Source of the DNA: Gnetum montanum
Lineage: Eukaryota; Streptophyta; Gnetopsida; Gnetales; Gnetaceae
NCBI GenBank assembly: GCA_015680685.1
Contig: MNCI01001967.1
Span: 258,736 to 322,735 of the forward strand
DNA: 64,000 nt
Direction of reading: 5' to 3'
Part shown: positions 21,536-32,700 of the stretch, piece after piece
Position numbering within the stretch: position 1 is the first letter of the stretch
Layout of the letters: each line of letters begins with the position of its first letter
Made by a program: the position numbers and the translations under genes
The notes under the pieces: generated by a model
Database searches by the model: none
What the model was told of the DNA's origin: nothing
The model's input: the letters and a program-made list of their open reading frames with translations, nothing else

Positions 21536-22974
21536 AGACAATCGAGTAGAACCCTTATCAAATCAATTTCCCAATGAGGACCTCTTCACTAAAACAACAA
21601 AGGCTGTAATTTCAACAGAACAGGCATGGACTACATTGTGCCTAACGTATCTCACCACATAAGAGCTTCTTGTTGAATGGAATAGGAAACAACATGAATA
21701 GTTCCTTTACAAAGCTAAACAATACATGGAAATAAACGACAACCTGTATAAAATTTGTGTAGATGGGCTCGTTAGATGGTGTGTACCTGATTATGACTAG
21801 CAAAGAGTTTTACAAGATGCCCACGAAGGTCCATGTGGTGGTGACTATGCAAGGCATAGAACAACACCAAAATTACTGATGGTAGGCTACTTCCAGCCCA
21901 CTCTATTTAGATATGCGCACACTTTTGCCCAATCATGTGAACGTTGCCAAAAAGATGGAGGAATTAGGACTAGACATGAAGGGTTGCAACATTGGATATA
22001 GTTGTTGGAACTTTTTTTGATATTTTGGGAATTGATTTTATGGGGCACATTCAACAAATGTCAAATGGAAAAGCATACATTATTGTGACTATGGATCATT
22101 GCACAAAGTGGGCAGAGGTAGTAGTAGTAAAAGATTGTACAGCAAAAATAGTTGTCAAGTTTTTTCAACAACATGTGGTAAATCGATTTGGAGTACTTAG
22201 AATGCTAATATCAGGTAATGGGATCCACTTCACTGATGCTACCTTTAAGAAACTCATGCAAAAACTTGGGATCAACCATAAATTAACAACACCATATCAT
22301 CCCTAAGAAAATGGTCAACTGAAGTCATTAATCGTGAAATTACTAAAATACCTACTAGGACGATTAGTAGGTTTAGACATGATTGGAGTACAAAATTAAA
22401 TTATGCTCTATGGGACTATAAAACATCTTACAAATTACCTAGAGGGTACACCCCATATGAGTTAGCCAATGGAAAGTTACTGATACTTCTAATCCAAGCA
22501 GAGCTTCACACTTTAGCTACTGCTAGTGAACGTGACCTTGATTTGAGTTTAGCATAAAAGGAACGTCTAATGAATATAAATATTTTAGATGAAAATAGAC
22601 AAGTAGCACTTATGGGTAGTGAAGTGCACAAGAACTACTTCAAAATTAGGCACAATTCGAGGATAAGACATATAACCATACAACCAAGTGACAAGGTCCT
22701 CTATTACAATCCTAGTCATTTACCCCAAAAGGCTAAATTTCAAACACTTTTGGAGGGACCATACATAGTACATGCCACTTATCCATCTGGCGCCTTACAT
22801 ATTCATCACCCATCTAGCCCACATAAACTTATCCTTGTCAATATCCAACAAGTCAAACCATACTATGAGTACTCAAAGAAATCTACCCAACCCACTCACC
22901 AATCTTCCACTTATTCTATCTTCCATTTCCCTAATCTTCATAATAGTCATGGGGGCATCCATTTACAATCGTAG
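21536..22974 (+). pseudogene. Element B integrase
   Basis: HHCC domain: the His region near 21840 (CGGDYARHRTTPK, one His replaced) and an intact SCERCQKDGG near 21935-21965. In the core, the first Asp is in GIDFMGH (about 22028). The second Asp is lost: the motif reads LISGNGIHF (about 22207-22233) where SDNG is expected. TAA at 22304 stands where element C has CAA. The C-terminal GPYI (about 22757) is kept, followed by a His/Ser/Pro-rich tail to 22972. Confidence 0.82.
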
Positions 22975-24464
22975 GTACCTTACTAATTTTTCTATTTTCT
23001 TTGTTTTAAAAATTCTTTTCATTTTTCATTTTCTTTTACATTTTCTCATTCTTTTATACTTTCTTATTTCTTCAACTTTTCACATTCTTTAATATTTTTC
23101 AATTCTTATACTTTTTCATTATTTTTTGCCATCTTTCCCATTTCTTTTATACTTTGTTTTAAACCCTTTGTAGATAATTTTTGATCATTAATAAAACACA
23201 TTTAAATAAAGGCAAGATGTAGCCCAATAAGGTGAAGATTTCACTATGTCATTAAGTCATAAAAGATTAATTATTTGCACAGTGAGCCCACATCACCGTC
23301 CATCCATTCCATTAATAAGAAGTTCTCACCATGGCCATAATGATATTCTTTCCATCATCAAACTAAGAATAAACTTGAGATCATTATGCTTGGACAGAAA
23401 AGTGAAGAACCAAGTGGAGTGAAAAGGGTGTGACATTAAGGGGACTTGTGGATTCTTTTTGAATTATTATTATAAGTTCTATCATGTTACTAAGGTTGTA
23501 TTATATCCTTGTAGATCTAATGAAAAATGGGAGTAAGAGTAAAATAAGTGCTACCTTAAAAGGGTTGACACAAATAACAAATAAAAGAGCACAAAATAAG
23601 TTCCTAAGGGTCCACCTGGAAACACATGTTACCCATGCCTGAAGGTAGGTGGCTTCTCAGAAATATAAAAATAAAATAAAGTGCCATGAAAAAAGCTCCT
23701 TCCTTGGACAATACGCCAAGTGACAGTACTCCTTGTAACATTGATAGTCTTACAATTATAATTCCAAGAGATGAAACGATGCGATTTTCTTAGAATGTGG
23801 TCTAGACTTGGTTTAAATCTTGGATAGAAAGGCTAATGATTACTTTAACCACTAATAAAATACAATAATTCATTATGCTTATGGTAAGACACCTCACGTC
23901 CCAATTTCTACAATCCCTTCTAAAACCATTTCATCTCACTGTTTGAATAATCATAACTTATGATTTTGTGTAACATAGAGTAATTTTTCCAGAGTAATTT
24001 TCCCAATTTAGTGGAACTAATATGCGTGTTTTGCTAAAGTGGTATGTGCTACGTTCAACTCCTTAAGTGTCCAGGGACACTTCTAGGCATGGTTATACAA
24101 GGGCATTAAGAGCTAAAACCTGCTTTGAGGAGGATCCACTTGTATAACTGTTGTATCTTATACTTGCCAAGTGATTCCACATCATCTTAAGCCTTCCAAT
24201 TCCAATAAATAACAATAAATACTTCCCATATCATTCACATTATTCATTCTAATAACACAATAATGTTGTCTTTCTCATCCCTTCCATCAATACCTCATAT
24301 ACTTTCATAGCCCAAGATTCCTTAATCATAGACTTTCAACACTTATTTTTCACAACTGAAGCATCATCTCCATATCAAGATCCTTTTAGCATGATGCGTA
24401 TCTTCTAACTATCCAATGGGACTCAAATTTTTTTGAGAAAAACATTCAGAAATTTTGATTTTTC
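22975..24464 (+). other. Element B spacer after integrase
   Basis: T-rich sequence from 22985 to 23165, then AT-rich sequence with no conserved frame. The block GGGCATTAAGAGCTAAAACC / TGCTTTGAGGAGGATCCAC (about 24093-24145) is the counterpart of the conserved 3' blocks of elements A (929-975) and C (16361-16402). An internal AGTCATGGGGG polypurine-like motif lies at 22945-22955, inside the integrase tail. Confidence 0.6.
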
Positions 24465-24590
24465 TATGGTGACATCGTATCTATGATATTGTAGGCACCT
24501 ACAATATTGCATCTACGATGTTGTATTTACGATATTGCACCCATAAAAACTATTTATAGCACAAGGGAGTTAGAAAAGATTTTTCATTTC
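24465..24590 (+). promoter_or_regulatory. Putative internal promoter of element B
   Basis: Five GATATTG/GATGTTG-type sites lie in a row: GACATCGTA (24471), TGATATTGTA (24484-24493), ACAATATTGC (24501-24510), ACGATGTTGT (24514-24523) and ACGATATTGC (24529-24538). TATTTATAG follows at 24551-24559. This is the same layout as the LTR promoters in this window (site cluster, about 15-25 bp, then TATA). It lies about 500 bp upstream of the extra ORF at 25058. Use as a promoter is inference. Confidence 0.4.
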
Positions 24591-25057
24591 TTAATTTCAT
24601 AAGAAGGGAATTATTGCCAATTTTTCCTTGTAGCTAAAGAGCTCTAACACACCAACTTCTAACACCCATAACTTGCTCATTATTGCCTTGATTTGCATGA
24701 TTTTTGAATCTACGTGATCCCAGAGTGAATAGCTTAGTTGTGGGAGGGTTCTAGTAATGGAAATTTAAGTTGATTTTTTGAAATTGCTAACAATTGGAAG
24801 GTATTATAAGGGTAATTCTAAGGAAATATATTAAGAATTTTTAAAGTAAATCACTTATGTGTAGGCCAAAAACACTTTAAGAAGATTTCTAATTGATCAT
24901 ACAACTTATTTAAAGTACTAATGGGGTTGTTATTGAAAAATCTTCTAACTCTACAATCATAATGAACTAATAACTTGATATAACTAAGGGTATGAATAAG
25001 ATATCAAATTGTTGCTCATTCATGAGAATATTCTAGTAATTCCAAACCCTTGATTAG

Positions 25058-27819
25058 ATGGCCCCAAAAAGAGGAGCATAAGGAGAACTCCCATGCCTAT
25101 TAAGCAAAAGACCACAAGGCCATGGAAGAGGACAAGTGAGCGAGCAAAATCCCCAAGCAGAACAAGGAGAGTAGGAAGCATAATCTTTCAACATTCATCA
25201 ACAAATTCTTGCCATAGAGCTATCTGCTCAAGCAGAAGCGAATGTTCCACCAATGCTCGTCCAAGGATAGCAACTTACAATGTCACCTGAATGTCTTCAA
25301 GATATTTAGGAAAAGTCCATGACGTCGATAGTAATTATGAAACTCAACTTTGGTCCATCTTTGGAATTTGCTCCAAAAGCTGTTAAGGCCCAACTTTAGT
25401 CATCTCCTTTGTGGCCTACTTTGACAAACAATGGATAATGATATCTAGGAGAAATACTCCAGTTTTGGAAAAACTGAGAAGCTAATGTAATAGTCAAAAT
25501 TGAAGGAATTTCGGTATCCTACTTAGTTAAGGCAATTGCAGAGGTATTGAATGTGCCTATACAAGNTTACTTAGTTAAGGCAATTGCAGAGGTATTGAAT
25601 GTGCCTATACAAGGAGCAAAAGTGGCATAGATATCAACCAGATTTGACACAGATGCCAAGAAGTTATGGTTATAATGGATATACGATAAGGAAGATAAAG
25701 AATACAGTGAATTGACTATAGAAGAAAATATCTATTTCAAAATTGACACTTATCACATGTTTCCTACCAAGAGATTGAATCGAATCTCTACTTATGCGGC
25801 TAGAGGGAGTGCAATATTAATGGGAAAATTTAATGCAAACATCGCTCACCTCTACTTCACAAAAATCCAAAGGTGATTTGAAGAAAAGATGGTAGGGAAG
25901 TTAACACTTCCATTCCCTTGCCTTATTCGGAAGTTATGTAAACAAGTTGGTATCCAAGGGTATACAAATGATGCATTGAAGAAGGCACAAAATGCTTCCT
26001 ATGCAAAAATGCTTAAGCTAGTGCCTCCCAAAAAGGACCAATTAGAAGAATAACCAGGTACTAAAGAGACTACCCAACCCACAGGACAACAATAGTAGCA
26101 ACCACAACTTCCACCACCGCCACTGTAAGAGTATAAAGCTTCAATGAGTCATATGCAACAAATTGCAGAAACTATTAGTTGGGAAAGTAGAGAAGAGGCC
26201 AATTTATTCAAAGTTATTGATGATGCAATCATACCAACCATTTCAACCAATCTTGCTAGTGGACAAATATCATTGCAGTTAGGAGGAGAGGCCTAGTGGT
26301 CACAACAGATTTTTAGGAATGCTGCATCATTCCAAGTGGTGCCTAAATCAGGAGAAGTAGCCACAGTTGTTGCAGCACCATGATGCAGCGAGAGCCATAG
26401 AAGTGATCACATATCACATTAAAGAATCTTTTAATGTACTTGTTGTGCCACTAGCTAATATTTTTGGAACCAAAGATGCTCAAATGATAGCTGGTACCTC
26501 TATGACTCTTGTAGAACATGAAGACGTGTTGGATAGACTATTGCAAATATAATAAGTTATGACAAATCTATTTGATAATCCTAATGATATCACTGCAACA
26601 TAGTATGAATTAATTACCACCAAAGGAAAATTAACTAGGGTAGAACATGTTGAGAATGAGCTTCACATATTATAAGAAGAGCTTGTAGCCTTGAGAGCAG
26701 AAAGGAAAGATCCAACTAAGTTCATAGCACCAAATCAGATAACACAATTTAGAACTAAGTAGATCAATTTTCTCCTTAAGAACAATAAAGATATAGCAGA
26801 TGAGAAAGAAAAGGCAGTATGGAAAGCTTTAGTAGCCTAAGCCCAATCATATGCCCATGTCAAAGCACTTGCTGCCTTATAGGAAGAAAATAAACAACTT
26901 GCTGTAGATAGCATGAAGTTGACCACAATAGAAAAGCAGAAGAACACTATAGAAGAAAGCATCCATCAGTTGAGAGAGTACTTGATGAGGATCAACCAAG
27001 ATGTGAGCTACCTTGTAAGAGAAAATAGAACCCTTTCTATGGAGGAGGTACACACCACTAGATAGAAATCAGCTATCGAAATTAGTGTGTGGAAAAATAA
27101 GGCTAAGAAACATGAAAGGCTCATAGAACACTTTGAGATCAAGTAGGCACATATAAGTAAATAAATGAGAAAGAGATCTAGATGGCAAAAGCTAAAATCA
27201 GTTCGATTGCAGCACAAAATCTTGATTGGCAACCCATCTTGGATAGCATGGCCTGGACTTATCAAGCGAAAGTGTAAAGAAAGATGTGTAGATAGAAAAC
27301 TTAAAAGAATACATGACATTAGTAAACCTCTGTTAGGGTAACTTAGCCATGTTAACAACAGGTAGGCCCAAGAATGAACTAGAATAGCAAGTAGTAGCCA
27401 CATATGCTTTATGTGAGAAGAAGTTTGCAGATAGAAAAGATGCTCTACAAAAACTTCAAGTAGCAAACTTAGAACTAGAAGTAGTTAAGGTTAGCTATCA
27501 AGGGCAAAAAGATGTAGTAGCGAATTTGGCCAAAAAATAAACTGACTATTATGAACTTAGAGAAATGGCCAGAGCTTTTGAAGAAGAGAGATGACAGTTT
27601 GTGACATGGTACATTAAAGCCAATAAGATGTTTCTGCAACTTCCATGTTCGTGGAATGTACCGAATCCATCCAATGTTGGTTCATTAGCATGGACTGTTC
27701 ATGATCCAAGAATGGAAGAAGAGAAGTTGCAAACACTCCTAAAAAAATACCAATTTAAGAACCCTGATGACAAGGGAAAGAAACCTATGGAAAAGCCACC
27801 TCCGCCTAAAACAACATAA
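25058..27819 (+). pseudogene. Extra ORF of element B in the env position, decayed
   Basis: ATG at 25058 opens MAPKRGA, then stop codons that are almost all TAA/TAG at likely Gln positions. Ignoring those, one frame can be followed in pieces for about 900 codons. The first half includes LNRISTYAARGSAILMGKFN (about 25770) and GKLTLPFPCLIRKLCKQVGI (about 25895-25955). The latter resembles the putative plant transposon protein domain (PF20167 type) often found in Athila-related ORFs. A Gln/Pro-rich linker follows (26040-26130). The second half (26590-27600) is Glu/Lys/Leu-rich with heptad-like spacing, so a long coiled coil is likely. I see no clear transmembrane segment. Its role is unknown; a particle or envelope-like function is only positional inference. 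Confidence 0.6.
25520..25613. repeat. 45-bp direct repeat across a single N, likely assembly artefact
   Basis: The stretch starting TTACTTAGTTAAGGC before N at 25566 is repeated exactly right after it, ending TGCCTATACAAG both times. A perfect repeat separated only by one N is what an unmerged contig overlap looks like. Confidence 0.8.
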
Positions 27820-28026
27820 GGCTACATTCAACCTTGCCAGATTTTGTTTTTTGTTTTTTGTTAAAATTATCATGTCATGTGTTCATTTTTGTAAACTCCA
27901 CTACAACACTAGAGCATCATGTATATAGAAGTCGGTGTTATGTAAATCTACCTCCCAATTTTGTAAGGAACTCCATCCTCATTTTGTTTTAACTTGAGAA
28001 CGAGTTTTTAGTCAGTTGTGGGGGTA
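27820..28026 (+). other. Element B 3' untranslated region and polypurine tract
   Basis: A short spacer after the extra ORF. It ends in the family-typical GAACGAGTTTTTAGTCAG and then TGTGGGGGTA (28017-28026), directly before the 3' LTR. Confidence 0.75.
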
Positions 28027-28911
28027 TGATAAATCCAAAAATTTTGAGTCAACAATATTGTAGTTACAATATCATATTTGTGATGTCGTAGATACATTAT
28101 CGTATCTCAGCATACGTTATCATATAAACAATATCACGGGATGCATGCCAGTCTATATAAGCAACACTTGGGTGCATGCATCCGCAGTAGATTTGATAGC
28201 CTAGTAACAAAACTCTTTCAGTTTGTTTTCTTGAATTCAGTACTTAGTAGTGTGTGCTTGCAGTGTGATGTTTTGTAATTGAATGAAATCTTTATTCAAG
28301 TGTGATGTACTTGGACACATTGCATATTTAGCAATAAAGCTTGAGATTACTCTACATCATTGCAGCAACACTTAAGTTTTATTTTTGTTTTCAATTAGTT
28401 TATTGTTTACTATTTTCATAGTTAATGTTTACCATTCCTTGTAATTTAGTTTTAATATTATAAAGTGGAATGAGTATAATTTATTTCAAGCACATAAGTG
28501 TAATTACTTGGTAACCCAGTAGTACTATCATGTGGTACACCCAGTAGTGCAATACTTGGTAATTCTAGTAGTAGTTACACGAAGTCCAAGGTATGACTGG
28601 AAGATCAAGACCAGCTACTCATCGGGTAGGCTAGTTTAGATTTGTTTTGCTGTTACTTAGATTTAGAAACTTTTACTCTCACTTCATGATTATTAACAAC
28701 ATAATGGCCAATTCAACATCAATTATCATACATCTCACCATGAGTTAAACCATACACATTGATTTTACTAACTCACATGGAAAGACAATGATCGTGAATG
28801 ATAACTAATTATTGGTACAATCACATTGCTTTATCTGTGGAGTTCGACCAGGATTGTGTGTGAACACTTGTATCTCGTATGGTTGAGTGTTGGATACTCC
28901 ACCGCTCATTA
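28027..28911 (+). repeat. 3' LTR of element B (885 bp)
   Basis: It starts TGATAAATCCAAAAATTTTG and ends CCGCTCATTA (expected TCATCA). It contains GATATTG-type sites between 28047 and 28137, TATATAAG at 28154-28161 and AATAAAG near 28333. It is partner of 6032-6849. The perfect GTAGT follows. Confidence 0.88.
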
Positions 28912-29215
28912 GTAGTACAAAAGAGTTATGAACAATGAATCAATGTAGGAGAAATGCAAATGCTTAAATGGATGTTGAATGTTATCAAATGAGATAAATT
29001 ATACAATATAGACATTAGAGAGATTTGGAGTGGCTTCTATTTCAAATAAGCTACACAAATAGTGTCTTAAATGGTTTAGACATATGTAATGAAGATAGAT
29101 AACAAGCCTATAAAACAAGGTTGCTACCTCACTATTCCAAGAAAGCCACCAAAAGAAAGACCAAAAAGAAGGATAAGACTAATTTGATGATGATGATTTA
29201 TGTGATTCACCATGT
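28912..29215 (+). mobile_element. RTE-type LINE 3' fragment (resumed after element B)
   Basis: From GTACAAAAGAG it matches the RTE copy at 32470-32720 (GAGAAATGCAAATGCTTAA, TGGATGTTGAATG, AGTGGCTTCTATTT, AAGAAAGCCACCAAAAG). It ends near a GATGATGATG tract. The first five bases are the target duplication of element B, so B interrupts this LINE. Confidence 0.72.
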
Positions 29216-29641
29216 ATATGCAAGCATCCTCCAAGATTAATAACTTGAAACAAAGCTAAGATAATGATGATATATGTATTTCACCATCTATATGCCAGCA
29301 TCCTTTAAAATTAATTTTAAAAATTGACAAAGATGGTTGACATATAATAGTAAAGGGCTTAGACAGCCCTACGTTGCCCAATATTAATAAAGATGAATTT
29401 AATAGAGGAGGTGTTGTAGTTGCCCTACGTTGGCTAACATGCTTTGCACCTAGATGTATGAACACCCTGAACGCTAGCTTGCGATTGAATCTACCCTGAA
29501 TGCTAGGTTGGAACCATGTTCCAAGCATGCATACATGTAATTTTTTTAAAAATTTGAATTTAATAACCTTATAGATCTGGTTAGATTTCGGTTCTGTAGT
29601 AAACTGTGCCATTGTTACCCCCGTCAATCTCCAATGCAGCA
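29216..29641 (+). promoter_or_regulatory. Presumed upstream region and 5' UTR of the host gene
   Basis: This is the only stretch between element B and the first exon. It contains two short direct repeats: CCCTACGTTG at about 29370 and 29424, and ACCCTGAA-GCTAG at about 29469 and 29499. AGCCCA lies at 29657, inside exon 1. No clear TATA box at a convincing distance. A transcription start here is inferred from the downstream exon chain only. Confidence 0.3.
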
Positions 29642-29736
29642 ATGCCCAACGTCTTGAGCCCAAAAAAACCGTTCTCGTTGGTTCCCTCTGCAAACATGAT
29701 ACTGTCGGTAGCTGTTGTATCTAATCTCTACTTGGG
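29642..29736 (+). CDS. Host gene exon 1 (start)
   Basis: ATG at 29642 (GCAGCAATGCC) is the first Met after an in-frame stop upstream. The exon codes for MPNVLSPKKPFSLVPSANM, then a hydrophobic ILSVAVVSNLYL, and ends GG with donor GTGACG. Reading on without splicing hits TGA at once. Phase 2 fits exon 2. The donor is only moderate, and the alternative start at 29755 (ATGGCACCGAGAA before GTGAGT) cannot be joined in frame to exon 2. Confidence 0.45.
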
Positions 29737-32700
29737 GTGACGTATTTGAGAAACATGGCACCGAGAAGTGAGTTGAGTTTTTGATTAATTGAATCGCAAG
29801 GGGATTTCGGTTGTATTAGCCTAAAGTTTCGTTTAACTGTTTTTTGGGTTTACCTGCAATTGCAGCCGTTACAACCCATCCTAATTCAATCTAGGTTTTT
29901 ATTTATTTATTTTTATGTGTTGATGCTTATTTAGATTTAATCAAGAACTCACTAAATATTTGAATTGGTTGAGAGGGATGGTAAGATGCTTGTTTTTCAA
30001 GTTGGAAGGTGGGTTAGAACTGTGCATCACTCTACCAAATCTCTCTGATCCACTTGGCCAGATTAATATTGATGGTACCATATCGTTTTAACAAAAGGGA
30101 AAATTTTTTCAGTTCTTTGATCTATTAAAATCATCTGGCAGATCCTGAAAATGCACACAAAAGTAAGTTTGAAATATAAAATAATGAATATCAGAGATTT
30201 ATTCTTTCATAAAAAAATAGTGGACATTACAGTTAGGTAGAAATCTAATCAACAGCGGGAAGAAAACTCGTCTAAAAATCTCAGACAATGAAATTTATTT
30301 AAACATGAACACAGTTGAGAGACCATCCCACAGATCTTGCTTCCATACACTGCTAAATATATAGTTCCCTCATTAGGACTGAATAACATGCCAATAGGTG
30401 ACATCACTAGCCTCCTTATTTTTAAGGCATACAAAATATATAGTCTTTAAACTTGCATTTGTTACATGAGCCCTCAGATGCTGCATCTATGGTTTCAACT
30501 TCTTAGATTAAAAAGTTGCTTGGTTTTATGTGCGTTTGTGTAGATGTATCATGGGATTCTTGTTGGATCCACCCACATGGCCACTTATATTGATTTCTGA
30601 ATTCTTTTGGGATTTGATTTCCATAGGTGTAATCTATAGTGATTCAAGAATTGTTTGATTCAACATCTTCAGCAATTCAATAGCTAGAGATTCGAGCAAC
30701 CAAACATGCCCTTAGATTTTGTCCTTGAAAATGGTGCTTGGGGGGTTAATGATGTGATGTTCAATTTGGGGATAAGGTTATGAGAATTCTTAACTGGTGC
30801 TCAAGGAATTGGAAAGTTTACTTCCATAATTAGAATAAGATGTAACATCATGGTATAGCTTTTCAGTGTATCCGGTACCATAGTTACACTGGAAAACTTT
30901 ATTGTCAAAAATGATATGTTCCTTAAAATAATAGTTTGTAAGAACGACTGCTCCCCTTTTTCTCTACTAGAGTTTTATAGAAATTATCAATTGCTATGTT
31001 GACTTGTCATTTGTTGCCGCATTGTAGAGGATATGGATCAAAGACGGCTCCTTTTGTTTTCAAGGTGGGTAAGCATGGTTGCTTATTAGATGTAACATGC
31101 TAAACTCAAACTATTTGGTAGAACATCCAAATTTGATTTTGAAAGGTTATGTAAGGAACATGACTATTTTCTTGATATGACAAGTAATAGAGAAATTTGG
31201 AAAACATAGAGAATATATATATATGATCATCATTGACTTGGAAAAAGCATATGATAGAGTACCAAGAAGTATTATTTGCTAGCCCTTACACAAGTATGAA
31301 AGAGTTACTACAAAAATTACAACAACTTGTGAAATCACCTTTGACTTTCCAATCATAGTATCTACATCAAGGGTCTATGATTAGCTTATATGTATTTGCT
31401 ATTGTTATGGTTGAATTGGCAAAGAAAAAACATAATGAAATCTATTGGTTTATGCTATTTGTAGATGACATTGTGTTGGTGGATACAATTTAGATACTTG
31501 GAGTGTTTGGTTCAAGTGGATGGTGAGATTAACAATGATGTTACAAGCAAAATTGAAGTATGATGGAAGAAATGATGAGAAGTTGGTGATGTGCTTTGTG
31601 ATAGAAGAATCCCTACTAGGTTGAAGGGTAAGTTTTAACGAATTGCTATTAGATTTGGAATTCTTTATGCTGCAGAATGTTGTCTTATTAAAAAACATCA
31701 AACATAGCATGTGCATGTGATAAAGATGCATATGTTGAGGTGGATGTTGATTTGACAAGGAAATATTGAATTAACAACTCTTTTATTAGGGGTAATTTTT
31801 AAGTAGCTTCCATAGATGAGAAGATTAAAGAAAGTCCTCTTAGATGGTTTGGTCATGTGTTAAGAAGACCAAGGAATGCTCCTATTAAAACATGTTGCTT
31901 CATTAAAGATGAAGGCAACTAACAAAGAGGTAGACTAAAACATACTTGGTTTGCTTGCATAAAGAAAGATATCCAAGATTTGGGTATTAATGCTTATTTG
32001 GTTCTTAATAGAAGCGAAGGATGTAAAAGAACTCATATAACCAACCCCATGTAGTTGGGATAAGGCTAGGATGATGATGATGATTGTATTGGTGGATAAA
32101 ACTCAAGAAAATATTGCTTTTAAAATAGAAAAGTGGAGACATGCTTTAGAATAACAAAAGGCTTAAAAATTAGTAGAAGTGAGATAGAGTATAAGATATG
32201 CAATTTTAATAAAAACATAAACATGGTGAACTAAAAGTAATAGTTTACGGCCACCAAGTCTCTCACTACAAATAGTTACACTACCTAAGATCAATGCTCC
32301 AATTAGATGGTGAACTTGATAAAGATACAATAAATAGGGTTGAAATAGGATGGTCAAAATGGAGACAAACTAGTGTTTTATGTAATAAAAGAATCCCAAT
32401 AAAACTACAAAGAAAATTTTAAATGATAGTAGTTAGGTTTGCTATTTAATATGGTGCTGATTATTGAGTTGTACAAAAGAGGCATGAATAACAAACTAGT
32501 GTGGTAGAAATGCAAATACTTAATGAATGTTGAATGTTATAAGAATAAATAAATTGCATAATACAGAGATTAGAGGAAGATTTTGAGTGGCTTCTATTTT
32601 AGATAAGCCACAAGAATGACATCTTAGATGATTTGGGCTTATAATGAGCCTATTAAAAAAGTTTGTTAAATTCTGTTCTTAGAAAGCCACCAAAAGGAAG

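Larger units (their letters stand above)
6032..28911 (+). mobile_element. Outer Athila-like Ty3/gypsy element B, interrupted by element C
   Basis: Order: 5' LTR (6032-6849), degenerate tRNA-Asp-type primer site (6851-6868), gag, protease, RT-RNase H, integrase, a long spacer, an extra ORF (25058-27819), polypurine tract (28020-28026) and 3' LTR (28027-28911). The flanking GTAGT is perfect. Without element C (8238-18012 plus the duplicated 5 bp) it is about 13.1 kb, long for a gypsy element and in the range of Athila elements. Integrase follows RT-RNase H, the gypsy order. Every protein frame is broken by stops or shifts, so it is a dead copy. Confidence 0.9.

Noticed and set aside
29256-29693. 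Minus-strand open frame of 145 codons
   Set aside because: It overlaps exon 1 and upstream sequence with no recognisable domain; likely chance.
29755-29768. Alternative host-gene start: ATGGCACCGAGAA before a strong GTGAGT donor
   Set aside because: It codes for only four residues and its phase does not join exon 2 in an open frame; no linking exon was found.
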